Of a stretch of DNA of 6,478 nt, positions 6,320 through 6,478 are shown piece by piece. This DNA is from Burkholderiales bacterium (lineage in GTDB: Bacteria; Pseudomonadota; Gammaproteobacteria; Burkholderiales; Usitatibacteraceae). Each line of letters starts with the position of its first letter. Position 1 is the stretch's first letter. The position numbers and the translations under genes were made by a program. The stretch is taken from assembly GCA_026786225.1 (NCBI GenBank), contig JAJAYN010000554.1, forward strand, positions 1-6,478, read 5' to 3'. Under the pieces are notes generated by a model that was given only the letters and a program-made list of their open reading frames with translations, did no database searches and had not been told where the DNA came from.

Positions 6320-6478
6320 CCAATAGGCACTTAATATGTTTGAGGATTGCCGCGTTCTGGTCGTTCACCATTTGGGTGACAACGCTACGGGTGTGATTGC
6401 ACGCTTTTGCAGCTCCCTGGCAGCGTTGCTCCTCCTAGCAGGGTGAAGCCTGCTTCGTCGTCGCGCCTTGCCAGAAAG

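Larger units (their letters stand above)
6202..6478. other. Right-edge intergenic region, no convincing gene
   Basis: This stretch of 277 bases follows the DUF3429 stop. A run of seven T (6207-6213) begins five bases after the stop. A GCGGC/GCCGC pairing (6193-6197 with 6216-6220) extends with one bulge through TGA/TCA, but it puts the T-run in the loop, so it is not a standard terminator. A second imperfect hairpin spans 6220-6243, a near-perfect palindrome lies at 6248-6260, and an AGCAGG/CCTGCT hairpin lies at 6437-6454. TTGACC occurs twice (6303-6308, 6316-6321) with no well-spaced -10. Small open frames exist on both strands; none resembles a known protein. The region may be the leader of a gene starting beyond the edge. 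Confidence 0.5.

Noticed and set aside
6303..6337. Two TTGACC copies with TAATAT at 6332-6337 as a promoter
   Set aside because: Spacers would be 23 or 10 bases, outside the usable 16-18 range.
6213..6371. Minus-strand 52-aa open frame beginning MVNDQNAAIL
   Set aside because: It has no recognisable similarity and no clear Shine-Dalgarno, and it runs opposite to every other gene; length alone is weak evidence.

Overview
The window looks like ordinary chromosome of a GC-rich proteobacterium, most likely a betaproteobacterium of the Burkholderiales. This is inferred from family resemblance and base composition, not from a search. All five recognisable genes are on the + strand, in three apparent transcription units. 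Intergenic DNA is visibly richer in A/T than the genes.

Unit 1 (left edge to 1453): the C-terminal part of an FtsX/MacB/LolC-type ABC permease, overlapping by 4 bases (ATGA) a LolD-like ATPase of 235 aa. Together they should form an envelope lipid/lipoprotein or efflux-type transporter. The upstream part lies outside the window.

Unit 2 (1617-5206): a Zn-dependent deacetylase of the histone-deacetylase/AcuC superfamily. It is followed after 14 bases by an 879-aa protein that fuses an NDP-forming acyl-CoA synthetase-like region (CoA-binding, ligase-like and ATP-grasp domains) to a C-terminal GNAT acetyltransferase. This is the architecture of the protein lysine acetyltransferases Pat/PatZ. The pair reads as a writer and eraser of lysine acylation made from one mRNA. 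It is the most interesting feature of the window. A GC-rich hairpin right after the stop is a weak terminator candidate.

Unit 3 (5570-6201): a 61-aa protein with six Cys in 27 residues, translationally coupled through a TTGA overlap to a 149-aa multi-pass membrane protein of the DUF3429 type. Neither has a known function.

Two gene-poor stretches remain. The 363-base gap before unit 3 has two small hairpins. The 277 bases at the right edge have imperfect hairpins, a short palindrome and a 13-codon ORF behind a strong Shine-Dalgarno sequence. I found no RNA genes, mobile elements, CRISPR arrays or long repeats. Apart from the acetylation pair and the Cys-rich/DUF3429 pair, I see no convincing undescribed system.
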